Positions 28,643 to 44,752 are shown, counted from the first letter of the stretch. The stretch: 64,000 nucleotides of DNA from Thioalkalivibrio sp. ALJ7 (GCF_000376865.1 NZ_AQXQ01000010.1:185709-249708); one strand, 5' to 3'. Translations and numbers: made by a program. The notes: a model not told the origin generated them from the sequence alone.

Positions 28643-29640
28643 GGCTTGACTCCTTCGATGTGGCTGTGCGGGCCATCGGCCCGGCTCATGATATTGAGGT
28701 TGTCGTACACCAGATCGGTGATGCGGCTGGCCGTTTCCAGGGCGCGCTGGCCATCGCGGCCGCTGACCACGACCGGACCCTGACCGCGCACGGCCGCGAC
28801 AAATGCCTGAATTTCTGCCAGCAGGGCGTCGGCCTCGTCGAAGACGCTTTCGTCCCGGTGGATGGCCGGAGCGCCGGTCTCCGGGTCGGGTTCGCCAATG
28901 TGGTTCAGCGAAAGGATACGGTTCTGGAAGTCCACCGAGGCATAGGCATGCGACTGAAAGATGCGCATTCGCCGTTCGGACTTGGTGCTGACGCGGCTGG
29001 AGGTCACATTGGCCACACAGCCATTGGCGAACTCAAGGCGGGCATTGGCGATATCGATGTCGCCGGTCAGCACGCGTGCCCCGGAGGCGCGGATCTCGTT
29101 CAGCGGGGCGTCGACCAGCGACAGGATGATGTCGATATCGTGGATCATTAGATCGAGCACCACCGAGACGTCTGTCGCCCTTGGTTTGTAGGGCGCCAGG
29201 CGATGCGATTCGATGAAGCGGGGATGCAGCGGGCTCTCTGTCAGCCGCCGGAGCGCGGCATTGAATCGCTCCAGGTGCCCCACCTGCAGTACCAGGTTGT
29301 GCTGTTCGGCAATGCGATTCAGCGCTTCGGCCTGATCCAGCGTGGCCGTAATCGGTTTCTCGACCAGCACGTGGCAGCGGGCCTCGAGGAAGTCCCGGGC
29401 GATGTCGTAATGCAGGGTGGTGGGTGCCGCGATGGATACGGCATCTACCTGCCCAATCAGTGCGCGATGATCCGTCTCTGCCCGGCAGCCATGTTCGGCC
29501 GCTATGCGTTCGGCGGTTTCTGGATCGGCATCGACGACCGCGACGAGCTCGGTGTCCGGGAGTGCGGCGTATTTGGCGGCATGCCATTTACCAAGGTGAC
29601 CGACGCCGATGGCGGCGCAACGAAGCGGAGATTGGGACAT
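28639..29640 (-). CDS. gnnA: GnnA-type NAD-dependent sugar 3-dehydrogenase
   Basis: Gfo/Idh/MocA-family oxidoreductase, 333 residues. The Rossmann motif GVGHLGKWHAAKYA is at residues 12-25 and the EKP motif at 94-96 (HVLVEKPITAT); the C-terminal domain has HDIDIILSLV. GnnA oxidises the 3-OH of UDP-GlcNAc before amination by GnnB. First gene of the gnnA-gnnB-lpxB unit. The frame runs 35 codons further upstream, but MSQSPLRCAAIGVGH from ATG 29640 is the natural start. WbpB-like activity is the alternative; the link to lpxB favours lipid A. Confidence 0.82.
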   Translation of the reverse strand: MSQSPLRCAAIGVGHLGKWHAAKYAALPDTELVAVVDADPETAERIAAEHGCRAETDHRALIGQVDAVSIAAPTTLHYDIARDFLEARCHVLVEKPITATLDQAEALNRIAEQHNLVLQVGHLERFNAALRRLTESPLHPRFIESHRLAPYKPRATDVSVVLDLMIHDIDIILSLVDAPLNEIRASGARVLTGDIDIANARLEFANGCVANVTSSRVSTKSERRMRIFQSHAYASVDFQNRILSLNHIGEPDPETGAPAIHRDESVFDEADALLAEIQAFVAAVRGQGPVVVSGRDGQRALETASRITDLVYDNLNIMSRADGPHSHIEGVKP

Positions 29641-29760
29641 GAGTAGGCTCGGATCCGGAAGGGGGTGTGCTAGGATTTTTGGCGCTATTGTAACGGATCC
29701 CCGGCGCGGCGCATGGTCACGTTCGGGCGATTGCCCGCAGTTCACCGTCGTGGAGACTCC

Positions 29761-30369
29761 ATGTCCGATACAGAGGCAGCGCAGCGCTATATCGCCGGCG
29801 TGGACGAGGTAGGTCGTGGGCCCTTGGCCGGACCGGTCGTGGCGGCAGCGGTCATCCTTCCGGTGGGCTATACCGGCGCCGGTTTGGCGGACTCCAAGAA
29901 GCTAAGCCCCAAACGCAGGGAATCCCTGGACCTGCAGATTCGAGCAGACGCTTTGGCATGGTCACTGGGACGCGTTGAGGCGGCCGAGATCGACGCGCTG
30001 AATATTCACCGTGCAACCTTGCTGGCCATGCAGCGTGCGGTTGCGGGGCTTTCGGTGGCGCCGAGGCATCTTCTGGTCGATGGACGCTTCACGCCCGAGG
30101 GGCCCTGGACGGCGGAGGCGATTGTCGGTGGAGATGGCTCGGTACCCGCGATCAGCGCCGCCTCCATCATTGCCAAGGTGGCGCGTGATCGCTGGCTGAA
30201 GGACTTGCATGACGAATACCCCGGCTATGGTTTCGACCGCCATTCCGGGTACCCGACACCGGCGCATCGGGAGGCTCTGGAGCGCCTGGGACCCTGCCCG
30301 CAGCATCGTCAAAGCTTCGCACCGGTGGCGCGGGCATTGCGGATGTGCGACCGGGAGTTCGGTGCATGA
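29761..30369 (+). CDS. rnhB: Ribonuclease HII
   Basis: Removes RNA from RNA:DNA hybrids and starts repair of misincorporated ribonucleotides. 202 residues. [20 protein letters not shown] holds the first active-site acidic residues; [13 protein letters not shown] and [14 protein letters not shown] are conserved. The ATG at 29761 follows gtggagactcc. It overlaps dnaE by four bases (ATGA). It normally follows lpxB directly; here the gnnA-gnnB-lpxB block separates it from lpxA. Confidence 0.96.
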   Translation: MSDTEAAQRYIAGVDEVGRGPLAGPVVAAAVILPVGYTGAGLADSKKLSPKRRESLDLQIRADALAWSLGRVEAAEIDALNIHRATLLAMQRAVAGLSVAPRHLLVDGRFTPEGPWTAEAIVGGDGSVPAISAASIIAKVARDRWLKDLHDEYPGYGFDRHSGYPTPAHREALERLGPCPQHRQSFAPVARALRMCDREFGA

Positions 30370-33300
30370 GCGCGGTGGAACACGGCTTCGTCCACCTTCG
30401 GGTGCACTCGGAGTATTCCCTGATCGATGGGCTGGTGCGGCTGAAACCGCTGGTCCATGCGGTGGCGGAGGCGGGCATGCCGGCGGTCGCGGTGACCGAC
30501 CACTGCAACCTGTTCGGACTGGTGAAGTTTTATCGGGCGGCGATCGGGCAGGGGGTGCAGCCGATTATTGGCGCCGATGTGCTGATCCGCGACGCCCGTG
30601 CGGACGGCAGCCTGGCACGCATGACCCTGCTGGCGCAGGACGACCCGGGCTATCGCAACCTCACCCGCCTGATCTCGCGCGCCTGGCAGGAAGGCCAGGA
30701 GAAGGGTATCCCGCGCGTGGATTGCGCCTGGCTGGACACGGCGGCGGACGGCCTGATCGCGCTATCGGGTGGCATCGATGGTTTGTTCGTGAATGGCTCG
30801 GGGGCCTCCCGCGCGCTGCTGGCGGAGGATCTGGAACCCTGGATGCAGCGCTTCCCCGGCCGCTTCTACCTGGAACTGGTCCGCAGTGATCGGCCGGGGG
30901 AGGAGGCCTGGATCGAACAGGCTCTGGCGGCGGCCGAGGTCTTTGATCTTCCTGTGGTAGCCACCAACGACGTGCGTTTCCTGCGCCGTGAGGACTTCGA
31001 GGCCCATGAGGCGCGTGTCTGTATCCATGACGGGGTCACGCTGGACGATCCCCGCCGCCCGCGCCGGTACTCGGAGGCGCAGTACCTGCGCACCCCCGCC
31101 GAGATGGCCGAGTTGTTCGCGGACATTCCCGAGGCGTTGGCCAACAGCGTCGCAATCGCGCGGCGCTGCAGTGTCAGCCTGACCCTGGGCGAATCCGTGT
31201 TGCCGGATTTCCCGGTGCCCGAGGGCTCCACGGTCGAAGACCACCTGCGGGAGACCTCCGCACAGGGTCTGAATGCGCGGCTGGAGCGTTTCTGTTTCGC
31301 CCCAACAGAAGAGTACGAAGCACGCCTGAAGCGCGAGCTGGACGTGATCTGCCAGATGGGCTTTCCCGGCTACTTCCTGATCGTGGCGGACTTTATCCAG
31401 TGGGCCAAGGACAACGCGATTCCGGTAGGGCCGGGCCGCGGTTCGGGAGCAGGCTCGCTCGTCGCATATGCACTCGGTATTACCGACCTCGATCCATTGC
31501 GTTACGAGCTTCTTTTCGAGCGGTTTCTTAATCCGGAACGTGTCTCCATGCCCGACTTCGATGTCGATTTCTGCATGGAAAAGCGCGATGACGTCATCGA
31601 CTATGTGGCGGAGCGCTACGGGCGTGACAAGGTCTCGCAGATCATCACCCACGGCACCATGGCGGCCAAGGCGGTGGTACGCGATGTCGGGCGCGTGCTG
31701 GGGCATGGCTATGGATTTGTGGACCGAATTGCCAAGCTGATTCCGTTCGAGCTCGGCATGACGCTGCAGAGGGCGTTGACCGAGAGCGAGGACCTGAAGG
31801 TCCAGTACGATCAGGACGATGAAGTCCGCGCGATCATCGACCTGGCGCAGAAATTGGAAGGCCTGACTCGAAACGCGGGCAAGCACGCGGGTGGGGTGGT
31901 CATTGCGCCGTCGGCGCTGACCGACTTCTCGCCGCTGTACTGCGAAGACGATGGAGGCTCGCTGGTCACGCACTTCGACAAGGACGATGTTGAGGCGGTC
32001 GGCCTGGTCAAGTTCGACTTCCTCGGCCTGCGCACGCTCACCATCATCGACTGGGCGGTCGAGAACGTCCGCAAGATGGATGCCGAGGAGCGGGTAGACC
32101 TGGACGCGATCCCGCTGGATGACCCGGACACCTTCCGCCTGCTGAAGGATTACCAGACCACCGCGGTGTTCCAGCTGGAATCCGGCGGGATGAAGGATCT
32201 GATCAAGCGTCTGCAGCCCGACAGCTTCGAGGAGATCATCGCGCTGGTGGCGCTCTACCGGCCGGGGCCGCTGCAGTCGGGCATGGTGGACGACTTCATC
32301 GACCGCAAGCACGGTCGTGCCCAGGTCGAGTACCCGCATCCGGATCTGGAACCGATCCTGAAGCCGACCTACGGCGTCATCCTGTACCAGGAGCAGGTGA
32401 TGCAGATTGCCCAGGTGCTGGGCAACTACACCCTGGGCGGCGCGGACCTGCTGCGGCGTGCGATGGGCAAGAAAAAGCCCGAGGAGATGGCCAAGCAGCG
32501 CGAGATCTTCCTCGAGGGTGCGCTCGGGCGCGGGGTCGACGAAGGGGTCGCGACCTATATCTTCGATCTGATGGAGAAGTTCGCGGGCTACGGCTTCAAC
32601 AAGTCGCACTCGGCGGCGTATGCCCTGGTCGCCTACCAGACAGCCTGGCTCAAGGCGCATTATCCGGCGCCGTTCATGGCGGCGGTGCTGTCCGCCGATA
32701 TGGACAACACCGACAAGGTGGTGGGGTTGATCGAGGAATGTCGCAACATGGGGCTGGAAGTCCTGCCGCCGGACGTGAACCAGTCCGATTACCGATTTAC
32801 CTGTCGCGACGCGCAGACCGTCGTCTACGGCCTGGGGGCGATCAAGGGGGTCGGCGAGTCGGCGATCGACACCCTGCTGAAGGCGCGGGCCGAAGGCGGC
32901 GCATTCCACGGCTTGGTTGATCTGTGCCAGCGGGTGGAGCTTGGCAAGCTGAACAAGCGTGTGCTCGAGACCCTGGTACGCGCCGGTGCCCTGGATGAAA
33001 TCGGAGCCAATCGGGCTACGCTCCTCAACGATATCCCGATGGCCGTGGCCGCGGCCGAACAAACCGAGCGCAATGCCAGCCTGGGTGTGGTCGACCTGTT
33101 CGGGGACCCCGCCGCTGCAGTGATCCCGGAGAGCGAGACGCTCCCGGAAATGGAAGATGACGATCGTCTGCGCGGTGAGAAGGACACGCTGGGGTTGTAC
33201 CTGACCGGGCACCCGGTGGAGCGCTATCGGGCGGAACTTCTGCGGCTGACGGGTACGACGCTCCAGGCGTTGGAGTCGAAGCTCGAGGAGCGCCCGGACG

Positions 33301-33839
33301 AATCGCCGAAGCAGAAGTGGCGAGGCAAACAGGAGACGGTGCGGATTGCGGGTCTGATCGTGGGTGTCCGAGTGCGGAACACGCAGAGTGGACGCATGGG
33401 TATTGTGACTCTGGATGATCGCAGCGGACGGGCGGAGGTGGTCCTGTTCAATGATGATTTCACTGCCTACAAGGATCGTCTGGAGCCCGACTCCCTTTTG
33501 GTCGCGGAAGGTACGGTGACACTGGATGATTACGCCGGTGGGGTCCGGATGCGTGCGCGGGTGGTGTACAACCTCGACGAGGCGCGCGCCCAGTGGGCAC
33601 GGGCGCTGCACCTGTGTTTGGAGGGGGTCGTGCCGGAGCAAGTGGCGCATCTGCGTGGACTGATGGAGGCGCACCGCGAGGGCCCTTGTCGGGTGCACCT
33701 GTGCTATCGCCGCGATGGCCTGGAGGCGGATCTGAACCTGCCCGAGAACTGGACCATTCGGCCCGATGAACGGCTTCTCCGTGGCATTCAGCAATCCCTT
33801 GGGCCCGACTGTCTGGCACAGGTGCTCTACGGGCGGTGA
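30366..33839 (+). CDS. dnaE: DNA polymerase III alpha subunit
   Basis: Replicative polymerase, 1157 residues, close to the E. coli length. The PHP domain begins [17 protein letters not shown]; the polymerase active site has [20 protein letters not shown] and [20 protein letters not shown] with the catalytic aspartates; the C-terminal OB domain reads [17 protein letters not shown]. The ATG at 30366 overlaps the rnhB stop. The standard order rnhB-dnaE-accA-tilS follows. Confidence 0.98.
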   Translation: MSAVEHGFVHLRVHSEYSLIDGLVRLKPLVHAVAEAGMPAVAVTDHCNLFGLVKFYRAAIGQGVQPIIGADVLIRDARADGSLARMTLLAQDDPGYRNLTRLISRAWQEGQEKGIPRVDCAWLDTAADGLIALSGGIDGLFVNGSGASRALLAEDLEPWMQRFPGRFYLELVRSDRPGEEAWIEQALAAAEVFDLPVVATNDVRFLRREDFEAHEARVCIHDGVTLDDPRRPRRYSEAQYLRTPAEMAELFADIPEALANSVAIARRCSVSLTLGESVLPDFPVPEGSTVEDHLRETSAQGLNARLERFCFAPTEEYEARLKRELDVICQMGFPGYFLIVADFIQWAKDNAIPVGPGRGSGAGSLVAYALGITDLDPLRYELLFERFLNPERVSMPDFDVDFCMEKRDDVIDYVAERYGRDKVSQIITHGTMAAKAVVRDVGRVLGHGYGFVDRIAKLIPFELGMTLQRALTESEDLKVQYDQDDEVRAIIDLAQKLEGLTRNAGKHAGGVVIAPSALTDFSPLYCEDDGGSLVTHFDKDDVEAVGLVKFDFLGLRTLTIIDWAVENVRKMDAEERVDLDAIPLDDPDTFRLLKDYQTTAVFQLESGGMKDLIKRLQPDSFEEIIALVALYRPGPLQSGMVDDFIDRKHGRAQVEYPHPDLEPILKPTYGVILYQEQVMQIAQVLGNYTLGGADLLRRAMGKKKPEEMAKQREIFLEGALGRGVDEGVATYIFDLMEKFAGYGFNKSHSAAYALVAYQTAWLKAHYPAPFMAAVLSADMDNTDKVVGLIEECRNMGLEVLPPDVNQSDYRFTCRDAQTVVYGLGAIKGVGESAIDTLLKARAEGGAFHGLVDLCQRVELGKLNKRVLETLVRAGALDEIGANRATLLNDIPMAVAAAEQTERNASLGVVDLFGDPAAAVIPESETLPEMEDDDRLRGEKDTLGLYLTGHPVERYRAELLRLTGTTLQALESKLEERPDESPKQKWRGKQETVRIAGLIVGVRVRNTQSGRMGIVTLDDRSGRAEVVLFNDDFTAYKDRLEPDSLLVAEGTVTLDDYAGGVRMRARVVYNLDEARAQWARALHLCLEGVVPEQVAHLRGLMEAHREGPCRVHLCYRRDGLEADLNLPENWTIRPDERLLRGIQQSLGPDCLAQVLYGR

Positions 33840-33942
33840 CGCGGGAAAGGCTCGTTCGGTTGGCCGCGGCTAGCAGCGAAGTGCGGACCAATTGGGTACA
33901 ATTCCGCTCCTGAACTTCCATCCTTCCGACGCGGGACCCTGC

Positions 33943-34908
33943 ATGAATCCGGACTTTCTCGACTTCGAACAGCCTATTGCCGAACTGGAGGCGAAGATCC
34001 GCGATCTTCGCTATGTCGGTGACGATGCCGAGGTCAATATCCAGGAAGAGATCCATCGCCTGGAAGACAAGTGCCGGTCCCTTACGGAAAGTATTTTCGC
34101 CAAGCTGACGCCCTGGCAGGTCTCCCAGATGTCACGGCATCCGCGGCGACCGTACACCCTCGACTATATCCCGGCGCTGTTCGATGAATTCGAGGAGTTG
34201 CACGGGGATCGCGCCTTCGGTGACGACCCGGCGATCGTCGGTGGGGTGGCCCGCCTTGATGGCCGTCCAGTGATGCTGATTGGGCACCAGAAGGGCCGTC
34301 AGACCCGAGACAAGGTCTACCGTAATTTCGGCATGCCGCGGCCCGAAGGGTATCGCAAGGCCTTGCGGCTGATGGAGATGGCGGAGCGGTTTCGGATGCC
34401 GGTGCTCACCTTCATCGATACCCCTGGTGCCTACCCGGGCGTGGGGGCCGAGGAGCGCGGCCAGAGCGAGGCCATCGCCCGCAACCTGCGCGTGATGGCG
34501 CGTCTGGACACGCCGATCATCGCTACGGTGATCGGAGAGGGCGGTTCCGGCGGTGCCCTGGCGATCGGGGTCGGCGATGCGACGTTGATGCTGCAGTACT
34601 CGACCTATTCGGTGATCTCGCCCGAGGGTTGTGCCTCGATCCTGTGGAAGAGCGCGGAAAAGGCCTCCGAGGCGGCCGAAGCCCTGGGCATCACCTCGGA
34701 GCGCCTGAGGGAGCTGGGTTTGGTGGACCGGATCATCTCGGAGCCGCTGGGCGGTGCCCATCGCAACCCCGAGGCGATGTCGTCCAGCCTGCGGGCCGCC
34801 TTGCTGGAGACGCTGGATAGTCTCGAAGGTCTGGACCCGGGCAAACGTCTTGAGCGGCGTTATCGGCGTCTGATGGATTACGGTGCCTTCCAGGAAACGC
34901 CTTCCTGA
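33943..34908 (+). CDS. accA: Acetyl-CoA carboxylase carboxyltransferase alpha subunit
   Basis: Carboxyltransferase half-subunit of acetyl-CoA carboxylase, which makes malonyl-CoA. 321 residues. N-terminal [19 protein letters not shown], then [20 protein letters not shown] and [16 protein letters not shown], the oxyanion-forming loops. The ATG at 33943 is used; 17 upstream codons in frame have no family similarity. Confidence 0.98.
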   Translation: MNPDFLDFEQPIAELEAKIRDLRYVGDDAEVNIQEEIHRLEDKCRSLTESIFAKLTPWQVSQMSRHPRRPYTLDYIPALFDEFEELHGDRAFGDDPAIVGGVARLDGRPVMLIGHQKGRQTRDKVYRNFGMPRPEGYRKALRLMEMAERFRMPVLTFIDTPGAYPGVGAEERGQSEAIARNLRVMARLDTPIIATVIGEGGSGGALAIGVGDATLMLQYSTYSVISPEGCASILWKSAEKASEAAEALGITSERLRELGLVDRIISEPLGGAHRNPEAMSSSLRAALLETLDSLEGLDPGKRLERRYRRLMDYGAFQETPS

Positions 34909-36187
34909 TCCGCGGGCCGCGCGTGCGGAGTCCGCGGTCGAAGCCCTAAGGGGGTTTCTCCAAGATCATCCGGTGGTCCGGACGGTGCGGGTGGCCTTCA
35001 GTGGCGGCCTGGATTCCACGGTGTTGTTGCACGTGGCCGCAAGCCTGCGCGTATCCGGGCTGGAAGCCATGCACGTTGACCACGGTCTGCGTCCGGACTC
35101 GTCGCGTCAGGCCAAGCACTGTGGTGATGTTACGGCGTCCCTGGGCTGCCCTTTCCTGTTGCGAACCGTCACGGTGGGGACGGGACACGGGCAGGGTGTC
35201 GAGGCGGCCGCCCGCGAGGCGCGCTATGCGGCCTTGCGTGAGGGACTTGGGCAGGGCGATCTGATCCTCTCCGCCCAGCATGCCGACGACCAGGCCGAGA
35301 CCTTTCTGCTCGCAGCCCTGCGGGGGAGCGGCCCAGAGGGGCTCCAGGCCATGCGAGCGGTTCGGCGCGAGGGCGACACCTGGCTCGGGCGGCCATGGCT
35401 GGGGCTTGCTCGTATTGAATTGAAGGCCTATGCGGACCACCACGGGCTCGCGTGGTATGACGACCCCACGAACGCCGACTCCCGTTTTGATCGCAACTTC
35501 CTTCGGCAAAAGGTGATGCCCGCGTTGCGCGAGCGCTTCGATGTGCCGGGTAGCCTGGCTCGCAGCGCGCACTGGCAGCAGGAAGCGATGGATCAGCGCG
35601 ATCAGTTCTTCGCGGGGCAGCTCGCGGTCGCGCAGGCATCCGTCGATCATTCGCTGGATCTGCGCATGCTGCGGCGTCTGAACGAGCCGGAGCAGCGTGG
35701 CCTGTTGCGTTACTGGCTGCGCCAACGCGGGATCCGACCGCCCGGACACCACCGCTTAAGCGAGTTTCTGCGCCAGACCCTGGAAGGGGCGCTCGATGCC
35801 ACACCCGCGTTGGAGTGGGACGAAGGGTGGATGCGCCGCTATCGTGACGCCATTTTCGCGGGTTCGTCGAGCGATTCGGAAGGGGCGCTTACGATTGCAG
35901 ACCGGCCCTGGCCCGCGGACCAGGAGGTCATGACACTCGAGGACGGACGCCGATTGATGCGCGCAGACCTCCCCGCCATGGGCGTGGATCCGGGGACAGC
36001 CCTTATCGTTAGCTATCGCTCGGGGGGAGAGCTCGTTGCGACCGAATGTGGCCATCGTTCGCTGAAAAAGCTGATGCAAGAGCGTGGCATCCCACCATGG
36101 GAACGTCACCGGGTTCCGCTTTTGCGTCAATTGGATGGCATTGTCGTGGCGGTCTATTGGCCGCAATCGGCTAACGCCCGTAGTTGA
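34883..36187 (+). CDS. tilS: tRNA(Ile)-lysidine synthase
   Basis: Converts the wobble C of the CAU-anticodon tRNA-Ile to lysidine. 434 residues. The PP-loop [16 protein letters not shown] is at about residues 36-51; [10 protein letters not shown] and [20 protein letters not shown] are TilS motifs; the C-terminal substrate-binding domain ends about [19 protein letters not shown] ([16 protein letters not shown]). No ATG precedes the PP-loop; the GTG at 34883, overlapping accA by 26 bp, is the best start. Confidence 0.95.
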   Translation: MPSRKRLPDPRAARAESAVEALRGFLQDHPVVRTVRVAFSGGLDSTVLLHVAASLRVSGLEAMHVDHGLRPDSSRQAKHCGDVTASLGCPFLLRTVTVGTGHGQGVEAAAREARYAALREGLGQGDLILSAQHADDQAETFLLAALRGSGPEGLQAMRAVRREGDTWLGRPWLGLARIELKAYADHHGLAWYDDPTNADSRFDRNFLRQKVMPALRERFDVPGSLARSAHWQQEAMDQRDQFFAGQLAVAQASVDHSLDLRMLRRLNEPEQRGLLRYWLRQRGIRPPGHHRLSEFLRQTLEGALDATPALEWDEGWMRRYRDAIFAGSSSDSEGALTIADRPWPADQEVMTLEDGRRLMRADLPAMGVDPGTALIVSYRSGGELVATECGHRSLKKLMQERGIPPWERHRVPLLRQLDGIVVAVYWPQSANARS

Positions 36188-36248
36188 CTGCGCCACACGA
36201 ATCGGACGATTCTTTGGCCATCTATATGGGTTTTCGGGTGAGCGGCAC

Positions 36249-37013
36249 GTGACTGGGTCTTTGACACAACGTGGACGACGCACGGGTATGGGTTTTCTGG
36301 CGGCCACGATGCTGCTGGCCACTCCGTTGTCGGCCGGTTCGCTGAGCCTGACGACCGAGAGCTATCCGCCCTTCAATTTCGTGACTGAATCCGGTGAACT
36401 GGACGGCATTTCTGTTCGGGTCATGCATGTGTTGCTGGATGCGGCTGATGCCGACGCCGAAATCCGCCTCCTGCCCTGGAGTCGCGCCTATGCCCAGGCC
36501 CAGTCCGAAGCCGGTACCTGCGTGTTTTCCACTACTCGTACCGAGGAGCGGGAAGACCTGTTTACCTGGGTTGGACCGTTGGTGGATAACCAGTGGCATG
36601 CGTTCGTACTGGAAGACTCCGAGGTAGAGGCCGATTCACTGGAGGGTCTCGAGCGCTACCGGGTTGGCGGATATCGTGACGATGCGGTGGCGCTCTATGT
36701 CGAGGCACAGGGCATCCCTGTTGATACGGCGCCCAACGACCGCCTCAATGCGCGCAAATTGGCGGCGAACCGGATCGACGTCTGGGTCAGCGGGGAATAC
36801 CTGGCCCCCTGGTATGCCCAGCAGGAAGGGATCGGGGAACTCCGCTCCCTGTTTGCGTTCAACGATACCGTGATGTCGCTGGCTTGCCACCCGGACACGG
36901 ATCGCGAGGTCCTCGATCGCATGCAGGAGGAATTGGACGCCATGCGCGAGGACGGCCGCTATGAGGCGATCCTGCAGGAGGTGCTCGCACGAAACGGAGA
37001 GTCTGATGAGTGA
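36249..37013 (+). CDS. Periplasmic amino-acid-type binding protein (SBP family 3) linked to the Sia module
   Basis: Type II solute-binding protein of 254 residues: signal peptide (MGFLAATMLLATPLSAG) then a mature domain starting LSLTTESYPPFNF and containing DGISVRVMHVLLDAAD and LLPWSRAYAQAQ. This TESYPPFN/LPWxRAY subtype is often not an ABC transporter component. The stop of the gene overlaps siaB (ATGAGTGA), and there is no permease nearby, so it probably feeds ligand information to the SiaA phosphatase. The GTG at 36249 is preferred; ATG 36288 is possible. Its ligand cannot be read from sequence. Confidence 0.85.
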   Translation: MTGSLTQRGRRTGMGFLAATMLLATPLSAGSLSLTTESYPPFNFVTESGELDGISVRVMHVLLDAADADAEIRLLPWSRAYAQAQSEAGTCVFSTTRTEEREDLFTWVGPLVDNQWHAFVLEDSEVEADSLEGLERYRVGGYRDDAVALYVEAQGIPVDTAPNDRLNARKLAANRIDVWVSGEYLAPWYAQQEGIGELRSLFAFNDTVMSLACHPDTDREVLDRMQEELDAMREDGRYEAILQEVLARNGESDE

Positions 37014-37596
37014 TACAGCCGAAGCCCGGGCCGATTCGACGCCCCTGATTGCCGAGGAGGTCCTAGACTTTCAGCAGAACATGACGCGGCGCGGCATTAT
37101 CTTCTCTTTTACCGGCTACATCTCCGAAGGCATTCTGAAAGCGCTCGGCGACGCCCTGCGGCAGAAAATCCGCCTGGAGTCGACCGACACCAAGACCGTC
37201 AACCGCGTGTTTTCGGTGTTCGTCGAACAGGTGCAGAACATCATCCGCTATTCGGCGGAACGGATTGAACATGATGCGGAGCCGCCGATCGAGCTGAGCT
37301 CCGGGATGATCACCGTAGGTTCGGATCAGGGCCGCTTTTTCGTGATCTGTGGCAATGTCATCGGCCGCAAGGACGCCGATACTCTGGCCGTACGGCTGCG
37401 TGAACTGGCAGGTATGGACAGTGCCGAGTTGCGGCGTTTCTACAAGGAAAAGCTGCGCGAACCCCCGGACGAAGGTAGCAAGGGCGGGAGCATCGGCCTG
37501 ATCGAGATTGCCCGGCGGGCGAGCGAGCCGATCCAGTTCGATTTCCAGCATATTTCCGATGCGCAATCCTATTTTGTCCTGAAGGCCTATATCTGA
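37006..37596 (+). CDS. siaB: SiaB-family protein kinase
   Basis: 196 residues, matching SiaB of the Pseudomonas aeruginosa siaABCD system, where it phosphorylates SiaC and so shuts off activation of the diguanylate cyclase SiaD. The segment TVNRVFSVFVEQVQNIIRYS resembles the N-box helix of GHKL-type kinases, and SKGGSIGLIEIARR resembles their glycine-rich lid. The ATG at 37006 overlaps the upstream stop and the gene's TGA overlaps the siaC ATG. Confidence 0.88.
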   Translation: MSDTAEARADSTPLIAEEVLDFQQNMTRRGIIFSFTGYISEGILKALGDALRQKIRLESTDTKTVNRVFSVFVEQVQNIIRYSAERIEHDAEPPIELSSGMITVGSDQGRFFVICGNVIGRKDADTLAVRLRELAGMDSAELRRFYKEKLREPPDEGSKGGSIGLIEIARRASEPIQFDFQHISDAQSYFVLKAYI

Positions 37597-37988
37597 TGGC
37601 AGTCGTCGAAAGCATTGAACACGAGGCCACTGACCGGACCCCGGCGGTGCAGTTCGACTTTGGTGCCGGTACGTACCGGCTTTCCGGAGAGTCCTATCCG
37701 GAGGATGCGGCGAATTTCTATGGCCCTTTGACCCAGGGATTGCGGCAAGCGATAGAAGACCGAGTCAGCGACGAGGTGGAATTCACGGTCGAGATGATCT
37801 ATTTCAACAGCTCTACCGCAAAGGCCTTGATGAACATGTTCCAGATTCTGGAGGATGCCGCTCAGTCGGGGGTGCAGGTGCGCATCAACTGGTGCTATCA
37901 CGAGGATGACGAGACCATGGAAGAGTTCGGTGAGGACTTTTCCGAAGATTTCGAACACGCCGACTATCGGATGTGCCCCTCGTCATGA
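37596..37988 (+). CDS. siaC: SiaC-family regulatory phosphoprotein
   Basis: 130 residues of the DUF1987/SiaC family. In P. aeruginosa the unphosphorylated form binds and activates SiaD; SiaB phosphorylates it on a threonine and SiaA removes the phosphate. The motif EMIYFNSSTAKALMNMF carries a Ser-Ser-Thr patch at residues 72-74 where the phosphosite is expected, much as in anti-sigma antagonists. Start TGATG-coupled to siaB, and stop ATGA-coupled to siaD. Confidence 0.9.
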   Translation: MAVVESIEHEATDRTPAVQFDFGAGTYRLSGESYPEDAANFYGPLTQGLRQAIEDRVSDEVEFTVEMIYFNSSTAKALMNMFQILEDAAQSGVQVRINWCYHEDDETMEEFGEDFSEDFEHADYRMCPSS

Positions 37989-38853
37989 CCGCCCCTTCGC
38001 GTGAGGATCCGATGAAGTCCCCGAACCTGACCCGAGAGGGCCAGGATGCGGAGGGCCTGGCCGACTTTTCATTGTTTGAACAGGAAAAGGCGATCATGCA
38101 TCGGTCCGAGCAGATGCTCGAGGCCCTGGATGCGGTTGCGGATGGCGTGAAGGTGCTGGCCAAGGCCTACTCCGAGGGATACCGCGCACAACGCCGCATG
38201 ATGCGCATGAGCGATCGGATGCAGGCAGACCTTCAGGATGCGAATCGCCAGTTGCGTGAACAGGCGGACCATCTCGCTCAATTGAATAACGCATTGTCGG
38301 ATGAAGTCCGCGAGCGTGAACGCCTCACAGCCGAGCTGGAACGCTTGGCCCTTGAAGATGCCCTGACCGGCCTTTTCTCGCGCCGGCGCGTGATCGACTG
38401 TGTCGAGGGCATGGCGGAGAGCGTCGGCGACCAGGCGCATTCTCTGGCCGTCATGATGCTGGATCTCGACGACTTCAAGACACTCAACGACACCCATGGC
38501 CACGCGGCGGGTGATTTCGCGCTGGAGAGTTTCGCCGACATCTTGCGCGGCGAACTCGGGGCGGAACAGTACGCGGGGCGTATGGGGGGCGAAGAATTCC
38601 TGGTGGTAGCCGCGGATCTGGATGTGGAAGGGGCGCGAGCACTGGCTGAACGGATTCGCAGCGCAGTCGAGAATGCATCCCTGCACTGGAAGGGCGAGCC
38701 GCTTTCACTGGCGGTGTCGATCGGTCTCGTGGTCACCACGACCCCGTGGCCGGATGCCGGGGAGTTGGTGGCACTTTCCGATGATCTCCTCTACCGCGCC
38801 AAAAACGAAGGACGCAACCGTGTCATCGTGCAAACGCACGGCGAACACGGCTG

Positions 38854-38854
<1 letters not shown>
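37985..38854 (+). CDS. siaD: SiaD-type diguanylate cyclase
   Basis: Cytosolic diguanylate cyclase of 289 residues: N-terminal helical region with a coiled coil (about 60-115) that in SiaD is the docking part for SiaC, and a GGDEF domain (about 120-285) with the active motif GRMGGEEFLVV. The usual RxxD inhibitory site at positions -9 to -6 from GGEEF is absent (GAEQ), so product inhibition by that route is unlikely. The ATG at 37985 overlaps the siaC stop. Confidence 0.9.
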
Positions 38855-42302
<3,448 letters not shown>

Positions 42303-42367
42303 GTCGTCGGATTTGGATTTTTCGCGGTGGCTGGCCGGAGGCCAGGCGCTGCTAGACAGGACAGACC

Positions 42368-43210
42368 ATGCAGCTTTGCGGTTTTGAAGTCGGCCTCGAT
42401 CAGCCCTTTTTCCTGATTGCGGGGCCCTGTGTCATCGAATCCGAGGCAATGGCAATGGAGACCGCCGCTAGCCTCAAGACGATTGCCGATGACCTGGGCA
42501 TTCCATTGATCTACAAGTCGTCCTTTGACAAGGCGAACCGCTCGTCCACCAAGAGCTTTCGCGGTTTGGGCATGGCAGAAGGTTTGCGCATTCTGGACAA
42601 GGTGAAGGCCGAGATCGGTGTACCCGTGCTGACCGACGTGCACGAGGACACCGCGCTGGACGAAGTGGCCACTGTAGCGGATGTGTTGCAGACGCCTGCA
42701 TTTCTCTGTCGCCAGACAAACTTCATCCAGAATGTCGCGCGTCAGGGCCGCCCGGTGAACATCAAGAAAGGCCAATTCCTGGCGCCGTGGGACATGGGCA
42801 ATGTGGTCGACAAGGCCCGCGAGGTCGGCAACGATCAGATCATGGTCTGTGAACGCGGCGTCTCCTTTGGCTATAACACACTGATTTCGGATATGCGGGG
42901 CCTGGCCCAGATGCGCCAGACCGGCTGCCCGGTGGTCTTCGATGCGACTCATTCGGTACAACAGCCAGGGGGGCAGGGTGCCACCTCCGGTGGGCAACGT
43001 GAGTTTGTGCCGGTGTTGGCCAGGGCCGCCGTGGCGGCCGGCGTCGCAGGGCTGTTCATGGAGACCCATCCGGACCCCGATAAGGCGCTGTCCGACGGTC
43101 CGAATGCCTGGCCGCTACCGAAGATGGCGGAATTGTTGCGGACCCTGAAGGCACTGGACGCGGCGACCAAGGCACAGCCATTCGCAGAGGCGGAATACGG
43201 CCTGCGCTAA
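42368..43210 (+). CDS. kdsA: KDO-8-phosphate synthase
   Basis: Condenses arabinose 5-phosphate and PEP to KDO 8-phosphate, for the LPS inner core. 280 residues. [38 protein letters not shown] and [11 protein letters not shown] are family motifs. ATG at 42368. The order pyrG-kdsA-eno-ftsB-ispD is common in Gammaproteobacteria. Confidence 0.97.
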   Translation: MQLCGFEVGLDQPFFLIAGPCVIESEAMAMETAASLKTIADDLGIPLIYKSSFDKANRSSTKSFRGLGMAEGLRILDKVKAEIGVPVLTDVHEDTALDEVATVADVLQTPAFLCRQTNFIQNVARQGRPVNIKKGQFLAPWDMGNVVDKAREVGNDQIMVCERGVSFGYNTLISDMRGLAQMRQTGCPVVFDATHSVQQPGGQGATSGGQREFVPVLARAAVAAGVAGLFMETHPDPDKALSDGPNAWPLPKMAELLRTLKALDAATKAQPFAEAEYGLR

Positions 43211-43233
43211 CAGCAAACGTATTACTGATTTGA

Positions 43234-44562
<1,329 letters not shown>

Positions 44563-44752
44563 CGCAAGTCGCAGCCTGGCTTGGTCCCTGCGGGGTTTTC
44601 AGCGTGCGGCGCGGTTCCTGTCCCCGTGCGGCAGGGACTCGTAGAATGCCGGGCATGCTCGCCGATCCAACAACCATTCTGGCCCCATTCTCCGAGACCC
44701 TTGCGGGTCGCGGGGGTGGGGTATTGGCGTTTGGCCATGTGGGGCACGGGTA

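Noticed and set aside
30762..33794. A 1010-codon open frame antisense to dnaE.
   Set aside because: It is a mirror of a high-GC coding gene: low-complexity, Arg/Gln/His-rich, no domain, and dnaE on the other strand is certain.
36249..37013. The binding protein as part of an amino acid ABC transporter.
   Set aside because: No permease or ATPase gene is near; start/stop overlaps tie it to the sia genes.
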